Below, piece after piece: positions 45,801 to 50,570 of a stretch of 64,000 bases of DNA (position 1 is the first letter of the stretch; every line of letters begins with the position of its first letter). The notes beneath the pieces were generated by a model. It worked only from the letters and a program-made list of their open reading frames with translations, ran no database searches and had not been told where the DNA came from. Made by a program: the position numbers and the translations under genes. The stretch comes from Symbiodinium natans (Eukaryota > Sar > Dinophyceae > Suessiales > Symbiodiniaceae): the NCBI GenBank assembly GCA_905221605.1, contig CAJNDS010002387.1, forward strand, positions 62,001 through 126,000, given 5' to 3'.

Positions 45801-47618
45801 TACATACCCCACCTTGAACCCCCCTCCCTGAAGAACCCCATAATCCACTGAGGGTTCCGTGCGCCTCTTCTTTCCATGCACCTCATAGGTGTACCCTTTT
45901 GCGCCGCCGCTCTCAGAAGTAGGAGCTGGCTTCAACTATTGCTGTGCTCGGATGCAGAAAGCCCCATATAGGCTCCCCTTCTAAAACCCTAAAACCCTAG
46001 ACCCAAAAAACCCTCAACCCTAAACCCTGAGCAACCCTCAAGCCCTAAACCCCAAACCCTAAACCCTAAACAACCTCAAGTCCTTAAAGCTTTAAATCCT
46101 GCACCCTAAGAAGCCCTCAAGCCCTAAAAGCTCTACAAGCCCTAAACCCTTAGCCCTAAACCTTAAACCCCAAAAGCCCGAAACCCTAAACCCTCAACCC
46201 TACAAGCCCTAAACCCTCAACCCTAAACCTCAACCCTAAACCCCAAAAGCCCTACACCCTACAAGCCCTAAACCCTCAACCCTGGAGGCATCATCGTCCA
46301 GTGCGAAGGTCGCGCCCACCGGATCGGTCAGAAACTTGGACCTCGGAGACCAGCTTTCGCTGCAGAGTTCGGGTTTAGGGTTTAGGGTTTAGGGCTTAGG
46401 GTGTAGGGTTTAGGGTTTCGGGCTCAGGGTTTAGGGCTCAGGGCTTAGGGCTTAGGGTTCATACAGGGCTCCAAGGGATCTTTTGAGGATATAGGGTCGG
46501 GTTGAAAGTTTTTTCTTGGTGAGTTTTCCGTTTTTGTTTTTTTGGGTTTGCCAGGTTCTGTCTGGACTTCGGGGCTGCGGGTTCAGGGGTTTGATATTCG
46601 AGCCCCTAAGCCCGAAACGCCAAACGCGAAATGTCGTTTTTTGAGCCGGTTTATAATTATCCCAAGACAGTCTCTAACCAGTTATCACTACAAGTACCGA
46701 AGTCATTAGACCCTGCCTATAAGTACCCAAGAAACCCTTCCAGCACGAGCAAGCCCTAAAACCCAAGACAACAACCCCAAACCCTAAACCCTAAACCCCA
46801 AACCCTTAAAACCCTACTCCCTAAACCCTAAATTCTGAGGAAGAAATGTGTGCTGATCCAGTACCTCCTACTCGAGGAGTCTGCGACCGACACCCGGTGC
46901 TACCAGCGCCTGCAGGACCGACAGTAGGAACCCATTGTTCAAGGAGTTTAGCGTTTAGGGCTCAGGGTTCAGATTTGGGAGGGTTTATGCTTACTCCAGG
47001 TAGTTTGGGGTCCGGGGTTGATAGGGCTCGTGTTCAGAGTTTTGATTTGGGGCGAAGGCGTCAAGGTGTACAGACATGACATAGATGGCAGCGGCTGCGC
47101 GAGAAGGATGACACCCTAATAGCCCAAGGATTGAGGTTCTACACCCTCAGTCATGAAAACCACAAGAGGACATCTGACGCAGGGCATGTATAAAAAACAA
47201 ACAAATAAATATAAACATAAATAGAAACTTAAATTTAAATATAAATATATAAATAATAATTATATATATATATATACATACATAATTACTGGGCTTTGGA
47301 ATACTATACTTTAATACTTTTGTTGGTTCTGGGTTCTATTATCGCTACTTATACCTGTTTGAGGTCCTCAAGCCTGAGGCTCAATGCCTCACAGAGCTTA
47401 GGTCTTTGGCTCAGTTGAGGGAGTCCCCAAAGGGCACTCCCAAGGGTTTAGGGTTTAGGGTTTAGGGTTTAGGGTTTAGGGTTTAGGGTAACCCCATATG
47501 CGGAAGCCTTCGGAGTTCAGAGCGGCGGATTAGGGAGTTTTTGCGAACACTGGAGGAGAAACACCGGCATGCCGGGATGGTCCTGGATGGTGGAGTCACG
47601 GAACTCTGGCAGGCTGGG
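24477..47618 (+). CDS. SNF2-family annealing helicase, SMARCAL1/ZRANB3-like, at least 22 exons
   Basis: Small plus-strand exons, in family order, spell an SNF2 ATPase: 24477-24524 (LLPYQRAGIE), 25280-25340 (LLLADDMGLGKT, Walker A), 25848-25923 (LVVAPSSLR), 26638-26684 (WLEQLRRWGG), 27447-27568 (ECVVVSYALL), 31089-31143 plus 31475-31535 (VVCDECHYVKN, Walker B), 32326-32400 (LILISGTPVLNSAMEL), 33621-33700 (FGHRYFKPR), 35032-35056, 35194-35245 (IGIRRKK), 36358-36446 (EDVLAQLPPKRRQ), 37880-37950, 39370-39423 (EYIKDLLNNGIGKF), 39702-39722 (LFAHHHA), 40832-40875, 41286-41323 (YIRIDGSTNQK), 41773-41818, 42558-42647 (VALLSITAMSEGVTLT), 46288-46330 (GRAHRIGQ, motif VI), 46840-46924, 47538-47618. Known members rewind DNA at stalled forks, in the nucleus. 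The N-terminus is not found. Most joined exons keep frame and many donors are GC or GA. A stop may be read in the following TTTAGGG array (47622-47624). Two other genes lie inside its introns. Confidence 0.85.
24550..24690 (-). repeat. Telomere-type array inside helicase intron
   Basis: About 20 CCCTAAA heptamers between the first two recognised helicase exons. Confidence 0.94.
25153..25182 (+). repeat. Short repeat ending in an acceptor-like sequence, copy 1
   Basis: Shares about 24 bases (AATATTATCCCAACCATG followed by AACTAG) with 29847-29870. The second copy forms the 3' end of a permease intron. Confidence 0.8.
25280..25340 (+). CDS. Helicase exon: motif I (Walker A)
   Basis: Preceded by CTGCAG. 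Encodes GRLLLADDMGLGKT, the nucleotide-binding loop with the DDMGLGKT form typical of the SMARCAL1/ZRANB3 branch. It is followed by a GC donor (GCCACT) and joins in phase 0 to the next exon (GKT then VQAIGIL). Confidence 0.9.
25848..25923 (+). CDS. Helicase exon: motif Ia
   Basis: Encodes VQAIGILRQFQG then DPVLVVAPSSLR, matching the strand and the P-S-S-L motif that follow Walker A. The right border fits a GC donor (GCGCAG). Confidence 0.85.
26638..26684 (+). CDS. Helicase exon: region after motif Ia
   Basis: Encodes WLEQLRRWGGVDPAK, the W-x-x-E-x-x-R-W block that follows P-S-S-L in the family. It ends at a GT donor (GTCCCT) and is embedded between two array-derived introns. Confidence 0.75.
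27447..27568 (+). CDS. Helicase exon: motif Ib region
   Basis: Encodes SPIAEVQVIYSGSTPL then ECVVVSYALLAML, the V-V-S-Y-x-L-L motif of SNF2 enzymes. Acceptor CAACAG, donor GTGTTT. It is the last helicase exon before the nested permease gene. Confidence 0.85.
27977..30461 (+). CDS. AzgA/NCS2-type purine permease, eight exons, nested in helicase intron
   Basis: Exons: 27977-28463, 28581-28725, 28804-about 28933, 29140-29208, 29355-29405, 29600-29777, 29871-about 30117, 30212-30461; about 519 residues, normal for AzgA-like transporters of adenine, guanine or hypoxanthine. Family blocks: LGVELLGGVTHFFGNIF near the N-terminus, SAGAGPNLVVAYTLALSQG (substrate region), SICVGIGLLCSFVGLQQ, LLTLAGLVLLALLNSRRVKG, DAMGLLFGLA, GVSPMVINPPSAAAIMDG then AKTGLS, INWDDPIDALPAFLCI and SIADGIYVGLAMS. 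Many membrane helices; probably plasma or organelle membrane. The Glu usual before Ser-Ala-A-G-I is Pro here (NPPSAAAI). The frame within exon 3 is not fully resolved. The first ATG follows TGCGACG and fits the family start; the stop is TAA at 30459-30461. It lies wholly between two helicase exons on the same strand. Confidence 0.87.
28469..28580 (+). mobile_element. Introner-like element forming permease intron 1
   Basis: A 112-bp element with inverted ends CTAGGATGCCCAG and CTGGGCAGCCTAG, flanked by the direct repeat GAAGC (28464-28468 and 28581-28585). Splicing from the GA donor in the left GAAGC to the AG at its right end restores frame exactly (VVRSDEG). Confidence 0.85.
29210..29354 (+). 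mobile_element. Introner-like element with nested telomere-type array (permease intron)
   Basis: Inverted ends CTTGGTGGCCCCAG and CTGGGCTGCCAAG. The middle is replaced or expanded by about ten TTTAGGG units. A GC donor (29209-29210) and the AAG end give an in-frame junction (VFA then DAMG). Confidence 0.82.
29410..29599 (+). mobile_element. Introner-like element with internal duplication (permease intron)
   Basis: Inverted ends CTTGGCAGCCCAG and CTGGGCTACCAAG, flanked by GAGG direct repeats (29406-29409 and 29600-29603). The body carries a block of about 60 bases twice (GGTTCAAGG, CCCTTGTAAAGTAACCAACC, ATCATTATTA). The GA donor comes from the left GAGG. Confidence 0.87.
29847..29870 (+). repeat. 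Short repeat supplying a permease splice acceptor, copy 2
   Basis: Same sequence as 25159-25182. Its final ACTAG is the acceptor before permease exon 7. Confidence 0.8.
30462..31088. other. Spacer downstream of permease, still within helicase intron
   Basis: Contains the permease 3' flank, a degenerate CCCTAAA/CCCGAAA stretch (30785-30860) and an AT-rich TATATA patch (30960-31030). No coding signal recognised. Confidence 0.6.
31089..31143 (+). CDS. Helicase exon: first half of motif II
   Basis: Encodes LLRDARGRNYKLVVCD and the first two bases of the Glu codon of the DECH box. It is followed by a GC donor (GCGCCG). It is the first helicase exon after the nested permease. Confidence 0.85.
31475..31535 (+). 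CDS. Helicase exon: second half of motif II
   Basis: Begins with the last base of the Glu codon and continues CHYVKNPEAKRSRAVYAVAQ, completing DECH plus the conserved K-N/S and R-S/T-x-A-V positions. It ends at a GC donor (GCAAGG). Confidence 0.88.
31845..31922 (+). repeat. Interstitial telomere-type array in helicase intron
   Basis: About 11 TTTAGGG units between helicase exons. Confidence 0.93.
32326..32400 (+). CDS. Helicase exon: motif III
   Basis: Encodes AATYLILISGTPVLNSAMEL, with the SGTP motif III and the following Glu-Leu of the family. Confidence 0.88.
33621..33700 (+). CDS. Helicase exon: post-motif III region
   Basis: Encodes LLDPRLPDAPTFGHRYFKPR, corresponding to the F-x-x-F-G-x-R-Y-C block of SMARCAL1. 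Borders are approximate, and the right side fits a GC donor. Confidence 0.7.
34571..34659 (+). repeat. CCCTAAGG-rich repeat, inverted partner of 45716-45840
   Basis: Contains GGTTACCCAAGGTTCCCTAA, then CTCCCTAAGG units, and ends GAACCCCCCTCCCT. The same sequence lies in reverse orientation about 11 kb away within the same gene. Confidence 0.75.
34891..34987 (-). repeat. Homogeneous CCCTAAG variant array
   Basis: About 13 consecutive CCCTAAG units, a single-base variant of CCCTAAA that has been amplified locally. A smaller block of the same variant lies at 49160-49210. Confidence 0.93.
35032..35056 (+). CDS. Helicase microexon
   Basis: About 25 coding bases (KWVEPQRE) between acceptor CCAG and a GC donor (GCTTCT). 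It joins in frame to the next exon across an introner-like element. Support comes mainly from frame and splice sites. Confidence 0.55.
35061..35193 (+). mobile_element. Introner-like element forming a helicase intron
   Basis: The left end is CTTGGTGGCCCAGTGGTACC and the right end is TTACTGGGCGACTGAG. It is flanked by GCTT direct repeats (35057-35060 and 35194-35197) and contains a short TTTAGGG array. The GC donor is the start of the left GCTT copy. Splicing gives an in-frame junction (QRE then LELHNY). Confidence 0.85.
35194..35245 (+). CDS. Helicase exon: RR motif
   Basis: Encodes LELHNYLFHKIGIRRKK, corresponding to the E-L-H-x-L-L...I-R-R-x-K block. It ends at a GA donor (GACCTT) and joins to EDVLAQLPPK. 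Confidence 0.82.
35613..35733 (-). repeat. Interstitial telomere-type array in helicase intron
   Basis: About 17 CCCTAAA units. Confidence 0.94.
36025..36129. repeat. Imperfect palindrome with GGAGTCC-type ends
   Basis: The left arm runs from CCAGAGACTCCAGTACTCC, the right arm ends GGTATTGGAGTCCCTGG, and both carry ATTCCTTAA-like blocks. Partial relatives occur at about 51405-51445 and 53028-53066. It is probably a short non-autonomous TIR element. Confidence 0.5.
36242..36320 (-). repeat. Interstitial telomere-type array directly upstream of helicase exon
   Basis: About 11 CCCTAAA units, 38 bases before the exon at 36358. Confidence 0.93.
36358..36446 (+). CDS. Helicase exon: DVLxQLPxK block
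   Basis: Encodes EDVLAQLPPKRRQTILLRGA and about ten further codons. D-V-L-x-Q-L-P-x-K-x-R is diagnostic for this SNF2 branch. The donor GTTTAG is the first heptamer of the following array. Confidence 0.88.
37454..37571 (+). repeat. 118-bp dispersed repeat, copy 1
   Basis: Shares most of its length with 40712-40829 (TTTACTGTAACTTTAGATC, GGGTTT, CTTATTA-GGCAGCTAAA, CTACCCTCCTGAGTGCAGCC). Both copies lie in helicase introns in the same orientation. No coding frame. Confidence 0.85.
37880..37950 (+). CDS. Helicase exon: helical linker
   Basis: Encodes KMRLKELMALEEKLFGSGD, an amphipathic stretch in the place of the variable linker between the two RecA lobes. The right border is uncertain, because the frame stops at about 37949 unless the exon ends earlier. 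Confidence 0.5.
37965..38085 (+). repeat. Interstitial telomere-type array in helicase intron
   Basis: About 16 TTTAGGG units directly after the exon at 37880. Confidence 0.93.
38568..38815 (-). repeat. Long interstitial telomere-type array in helicase intron
   Basis: About 35 CCCTAAA units with one ATAAACC interruption near 38700. Confidence 0.95.
39231..39349 (+). mobile_element. Introner-like element within longer flanking duplication
   Basis: Inverted ends CTTGGTAACCCAG and CTGGGCTACCACG. It is flanked by near-identical 17-base sequences AACTTTCC-A/G-CGCAAGAG (39212-39228 and 39353-39369). The right one ends in the AG acceptor of the helicase exon at 39370. The flanking duplication is much longer than the 4-5 bp of the other copies. 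Confidence 0.75.
39370..39423 (+). CDS. Helicase exon: start of second RecA lobe
   Basis: Encodes EYIKDLLNNGIGKF, matching the family's E-Y-I-x-D-L-L-x-x-G-x-K-F. GC donor (GCATCT). Confidence 0.8.
39702..39722 (+). CDS. Helicase microexon: FAHH motif
   Basis: Only 21 bases. With the preceding split Leu codon it encodes LFAHHHA, the family's V-F-A-H-H motif (motif IV). Acceptor CTAAG, GT donor (GTGGCT), phases consistent on both sides. Confidence 0.72.
40562..40663. mobile_element. Hairpin MITE-like element, CTTGGGATGTTC family
   Basis: About 100 bases, nearly all palindromic: ACTAACAGTCCTTAATAGGG on the left is answered by CCCTACTAAGGACTGCTAGT on the right, with TTGGGATG-type ends. Other copies: 49927-50011, 51868-51963, 57977-58077, partial 50702-50782. 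Confidence 0.72.
40712..40829 (+). repeat. 118-bp dispersed repeat, copy 2, abutting a splice acceptor
   Basis: Second copy of 37454-37571. It ends two bases before the AG acceptor of the helicase exon at 40832. Confidence 0.85.
40832..40875 (+). CDS. Helicase exon: helix after FAHH
   Basis: Encodes MMDALESALQDRLK, matching the V-L-D-A-I-x-x-x-L helix. It starts two bases after a 118-bp repeat shared with 37454-37571 and ends at a GT donor. Confidence 0.78.
41286..41323 (+). CDS. Helicase exon: IRIDG motif
   Basis: Encodes GYIRIDGSTNQK. I-R-I-D-G-S/T-T is conserved in SMARCAL1-type enzymes. GA donor (GACCCC). Confidence 0.88.
41773..41818 (+). CDS. Helicase exon: RxxLVxxFQ motif
   Basis: Encodes ERPDLVEQFQRDEEP, continuing directly from the previous exon in phase 0. 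GC donor (GCAGAG). Confidence 0.85.
42304..42410. repeat. AT-rich low-complexity tract
   Basis: TATATA and ATTATAT repeats in a helicase intron. No coding potential. Confidence 0.9.
42558..42647 (+). CDS. Helicase exon: motif V
   Basis: Encodes CHVALLSITAMSEGVTLTAA and about eight further codons, the V-A-L-L-S-I-T-A-A-x-x-G-x-T motif V. GA donor (GAGGGG). It is the last helicase exon before the nested allantoicase. Confidence 0.88.
42777..42806 (+). repeat. CT dinucleotide microsatellite
   Basis: About 15 CT units (TCTCTCTCTC...). Confidence 0.95.
43640..44041 (+). other. Upstream region of allantoicase
   Basis: About 400 bases of unique sequence without arrays. Short overlapping frames (43733-43984 and 43810-44061) have no family features. 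I see no TATA-like element or spliced-leader relic. Confidence 0.5.
44042..45067 (+). CDS. Allantoicase, intronless, nested in helicase intron
   Basis: An ATG-started frame of 341 codons with the family's two-repeat structure. Repeat 1: GGEVLYASDEWFAEA, KQMDGWETARH (about 61-71), YCIIRLGASGQPRRIIIDTA, HFTGN (about 104-108), LLPRSNL, then THVRFTMWPDGGIARLRLYS. Repeat 2: GASIVATSDAFYG, HSGWETKRSRDKDHTDWSVV, LAIEVDTAHFRGN (about 260-267), and PDGGVSRLRVYG near the C-terminus. Allantoicase hydrolyses allantoate to ureidoglycolate and urea, in uric acid/ureide breakdown. The length is that of the family and both repeats look intact, so the enzyme is probably functional. Unlike its neighbours it has no introns and no telomere-type arrays, which suggests a retrocopy or horizontal acquisition. 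The longer frame from TTG 43997 lacks family support. The stop is TGA 45065-45067. gene_symbol alc is used in bacteria and animals (allc). Confidence 0.93.
   Translation: MRSSNRSHGLVDPTGLLDIACDAVGGEVLYASDEWFAEASSLLREAAPVDDDPPVYTWRGKQMDGWETARHAEHDEHRRSNPDYCIIRLGASGQPRRIIIDTAHFTGNAAASAQVDVCTAAADTAWLLLKDWRTLLPRSNLNADSINEFVVDAARSQDVVTHVRFTMWPDGGIARLRLYSHVSMDWHGVGPCDVADVRRGASIVATSDAFYGAPIHLLLPQRAPDMHSGWETKRSRDKDHTDWSVVKLGVRARVLAIEVDTAHFRGNFPHSYELWYSDEAFDTTPDDLSWSELVPRQRGRGHARTALHIDSDVSARFIKLVLIPDGGVSRLRVYGQPLLEA
45068..46287. other. Spacer between allantoicase and next helicase exon
   Basis: Includes short degenerate arrays (45260-45290, 45370-45460 and 45985-46280, the last a long run of mixed CCCTAAA/CCCTCAA/AAGCCCT variants) and the inverted repeat partner at 45716-45840. 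No gene recognised. A weak open frame at 45445-45738 has no motifs. Confidence 0.6.
45716..45840 (-). repeat. Inverted partner of 34571-34659
   Basis: Read on the minus strand it gives the GGTTCCCTAA...CTCCCTAA units of the other copy. The block GAACCCCCCTCCCT also occurs at both, here at 45826-45840 in plus orientation, so the arrangement is rearranged rather than a simple inversion. Confidence 0.65.
46288..46330 (+). CDS. Helicase exon: motif VI
   Basis: Encodes IIVQCEGRAHRIGQ, the Q-A-E-D-R-x-H-R-I-G-Q motif VI with Arg fingers kept; the usual Asp is Gly. GA donor. It is the first helicase exon after the nested allantoicase. Confidence 0.88.
46840..46924 (+). CDS. Helicase exon: post-motif VI
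   Basis: Encodes KKCVLIQYLLLEESATDTRC then YQRLQDRQ, matching I-x-Y-L-x-A-x-G-T-x-D-D after motif VI. Confidence 0.75.
47538..47618 (+). CDS. Helicase last recognised exon
   Basis: Encodes FLRTLEEKHRHAGMVLDGG, corresponding to the terminal helix (L-x-x-K-x-x-x-x-x-x-x-L-D-G) of this helicase branch. If read on, a stop lies in the first array heptamer (TAG at 47622-47624). Confidence 0.72.
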
Positions 47619-47697
47619 GTTTAGGGTTTAGGGTTTAGGGTTTAGGGTTTAGGGTTTAGGGTTTAGGGTTTAGGGTTTAGGGTTTAGGGTTTAGGGC
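47585..47697 (+). repeat. Interstitial telomere-type array at helicase 3' end
   Basis: About 12 TTTAGGG units directly after the last recognised helicase exon. The array supplies the first in-frame stop. Confidence 0.9.
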
Positions 47698-48336
47698 TTT
47701 TAGTTTGGGGTTTAGGGTTATGACCTCATTTAGGTTATAACCTTTTCAACCAAGAAGGGTTGCCTTTTTTATTTCTGGGCTACTCGTGGTATTTCTGTTT
47801 TTGGTAAGTGTATATCGAGCTCCATGTACATGTTGGTGGGTGTATTTTGTTGGGTGTCCCCAAACCCTAAACCCTAAACCCTGTCGGGGGTGCTCGTTAA
47901 CAACACCCTGCCTCGTAGCAGGAAGACCACATCCCATCCAGCCGGGGTCAGGACACCGGGAAATGGTTCTTGAAATTCTTTAAGCTCCAGGGTGTAGGTT
48001 TAGTGGGTTGAGGGTTTAGGGTTTAGACCCTAAGCCCTATGCCCCAAACCCTAAACCTCCCGATGTCCTTCGCCGCGATCTTGGGCCGGCTGTTTGGTGC
48101 AGTTGGCGTTAGCAGATTTAGTGTTGTTTGGGCTATTAGCCGTTCGGGTCATTGGGGCAAGTAGAGCTATACACGGCTGTTAGTTAAGGGTTTAGGGTCC
48201 AAGCACGTACTCTTGAAGTGCGCTTCAGGTCGGGCTTATGGACCGTCATGGTGGGCGGTAGGCGGCATAAAGCGTACCCAGGGGCCTGAACCCTAAACCC
48301 TAAACCCCTGATGGATGAAACAGCCTCGGGGGTATA

Positions 48337-48454
48337 CTTGGAGGTCAAGGGTACTTGCAAGTGGGGTTATAAGTACGTTAAATTAGGTTATCACCAATTA
48401 CAGCTACAACTACCCTACTTGTAGCTCTACTAAGCGCAGATGAACCTCCGAACT
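48337..48454. mobile_element. MITE-like TIR element, CTTGGAGGTTCA family
   Basis: The left end is CTTGGAGGTCAAGGGTACTT and the right end (other strand) begins GTTCGGAGGTTCATC. About 118 bases with internal GTTATAAGT and TACCCTACTTGTAG blocks. Confidence 0.6.
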
Positions 48455-48691
48455 AGGGTAGGAGGTCTAGCAGACTGGGTTCCAGTCTATGCAAGGGCAA
48501 AATCGTATGAGGCCTTTTTGCCAGGGCTCCTGCAAAATGCGAAACCCTGAACCCTAAAACCCTAAACCCTAAACCCCTAGCCCCAAACCCCCAACCCTCA
48601 AAAAACCGCAGGAGGAGGCGTGTGGAGGCCATCCGCTTCCCAAAAAAGTGGCCCGGCGAAGAAAAAACCCGACCTCCCCGTCGAAACGGAG

Positions 48692-48845
48692 TAGGTTTGG
48701 CAGCCCCGTGGTACCCTTTTCCGTTTTTTTTGGTTCAAGGTTCCCTTATGAAGTAACTAACCCCCCAAAAAGGGGACGATTATTATGGTATTTCAACGTT
48801 AAAATACCCAAAATCGGGACCATTATTATGGTATGGTACAAGGCT
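48692..48845 (+). mobile_element. Degenerate introner-like element
   Basis: The left end TTTGGCAGCCCCGTGGTACC, the TTTGGTTCAAGGTTCCC block, the AAGTAACTAACCCCCC block and the GATTATTATGGTAT block match the family. The right inverted end is missing. Confidence 0.65.
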
Positions 48846-49751
48846 AGCGAGTTGAGTTTGGCAGGAATTCGAGTCTAAGAAGCTGAACTCGAGCCCTCTG
48901 CATCCCCAGATTCCGACAGAAGTGCACCTGACAGGGTGATTCCTAAACCCCTAAACCCTAAACCCTAACCCCTACACCCTAAACCCTAAACCCTGCCAAC
49001 CCAAACCCCAAACCCCAAACCCATCGTTGCAGCCTCCGAAGATCCAACCCACGAACCCTGAACTCATAAACTTAAGGTTGAGGGTTTAGGGTTTAGGGTT
49101 GAGGGTTGAGGGTTTCATAGGCCCTATCAGAAAGCCGGACAGACCCTGAGGCGCCCCGCAAGCCCTAAGCCCTAAGCCCTAAGCCCTAAGCCCTAAGCCC
49201 TAAGCCCTAACCCCTTACGGTTTAGCTGTAAATCCCTCTGGGTTCAGGGTTAGGGACCCTAAACCCTAAACCCCTTACCCCAAGCCCTAAACCCTAAACC
49301 CTAAACCCTAACACCCCAAAAAACCCCAAAATAGCCAGAGCCTAGTAGAAATCGACGCTGAGCACGGGCAGCTTGCACCCGCTCCTTTCCAGACCAGGCC
49401 GTTCCGCAATACGTCCGCAACCATAAGCCATCTCAGACAGACCATTTTGTTTCGCACCCTATATTACAACCATGGGAAGCCTTGTGTTGCAATTCGAAAC
49501 CTATGTTAAAGAAGGTTCAGCAGCCCTATGCTTCTAATGACAACCAAAGAAAAGCTTTGAGCCTTTGCCAACCTTCGACATATATAGACATATCATACAT
49601 ATATATTATACATACCACAGTTTTAGTTCGACTGAAACTCGAAACTCGAAACCCTAAACCCTAAACCCTAAACCCTTTAAGCCCTATGCAAGCCCAGGGC
49701 CTGCCCAGGTCGCAGCTCATCGAGCCCGGCACCGCAAGAGGGCCAGAGCTC

Positions 49752-50216
49752 CTTGGCAGCCCAGAGGGCAAATGTCCTTTTTGTTTGGGGTTAGGGTTAG
49801 GGTTAGGGTTTTAGGGTTTAGGGTTTAGGGTTTAGGGTTTTTAGGTTTAGGGTGTAGGGTGTAGGGTTTGGGGTTTGGGGTTTGGGGTTTAGGGTTTAGG
49901 GTTTGGGTTTAGGGTTTAGGTTTAGGCTTGGGATGTTCGCCCTTATACTCACAGTCCTCAGTAGGGATTTAATAGGGGTACTATAGTCCCTATTCAGGAC
50001 TCTTGCCCAAGTTTAGGGTTTGTGGCTTGGGGTTTTGGGATTTTGGATTTGGGGTATAGGTTTTGCAGTTTCGGGCTTAGAGACGAAAAGGGTAACCGTA
50101 ACCACGCAAAACAAGGCATCCTTATCTAAACCCTAACCCTAAACCCAAACCCTAAACCCCAAACCCTAAACCCCAAACCCTAAACCCTAAACCCTACACC
50201 CTGCCAGGCTACCAAG
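49752..50216 (+). mobile_element. Introner-like element enlarged by nested insertions
   Basis: Ends CTTGGCAGCCCAG and CAGGCTACCAAG match the family. The 465-bp body contains TTTAGGG/TTTGGGG arrays (49788-49926), a complete hairpin element (49927-50011), more degenerate arrays, family-internal remnants (GTAACCGTAACCA, GGCATCCTTAT) and a CCCTAAA array (50127-50200). Confidence 0.65.
49927..50011. mobile_element. Hairpin MITE-like element nested in an introner-like element
   Basis: Copy of the 40562-40663 family: CTTGGGATGTTCGCCC on the left, TTGCCCAAG on the right, with CAGTCC/GGACT arms. Confidence 0.65.
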
Positions 50217-50339
50217 GTCCAGAAGGCGCCTTCCGCAGGCCTGGAAGGTCTTTAAGGTTTGGGTCTAAGGTTTAGGGTTTAGGGTTTAGGGTTAGGTTTA
50301 GGCGTTTAGCGAGGGAATTAGGGATGTGGGGGGTTTAGG

Positions 50340-50570
50340 GCTTAGGGGTGTAGGGGTGGGCACTCCAGGGAGACTCTGGGGTGGAGACTCTGGGGCTGGG
50401 AATTCGGGGTACACTCTGGGGTGGGCACTCATGGAGACCTGGGGTTTGGGCACTCCACACTCTGGGGTTGGGCACTCCGGGAACACTCGGGGTTGGGCCC
50501 CCAAGAAACATCTGGGGTTGGGCACTCCAGGGACACTTTGGGGTTGGGCATTCCAGGGACTGGGCGAGGG
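50340..50570. repeat. Minisatellite with GGGTTGGGCACTCC-type units
   Basis: Seven to eight imperfect units of roughly 25-30 bases containing GGGGTTGGGCACTCCAGGG and CACTCTGG. All six frames give Pro/Gly-rich repeats, so open frames here are by-products. Confidence 0.85.
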
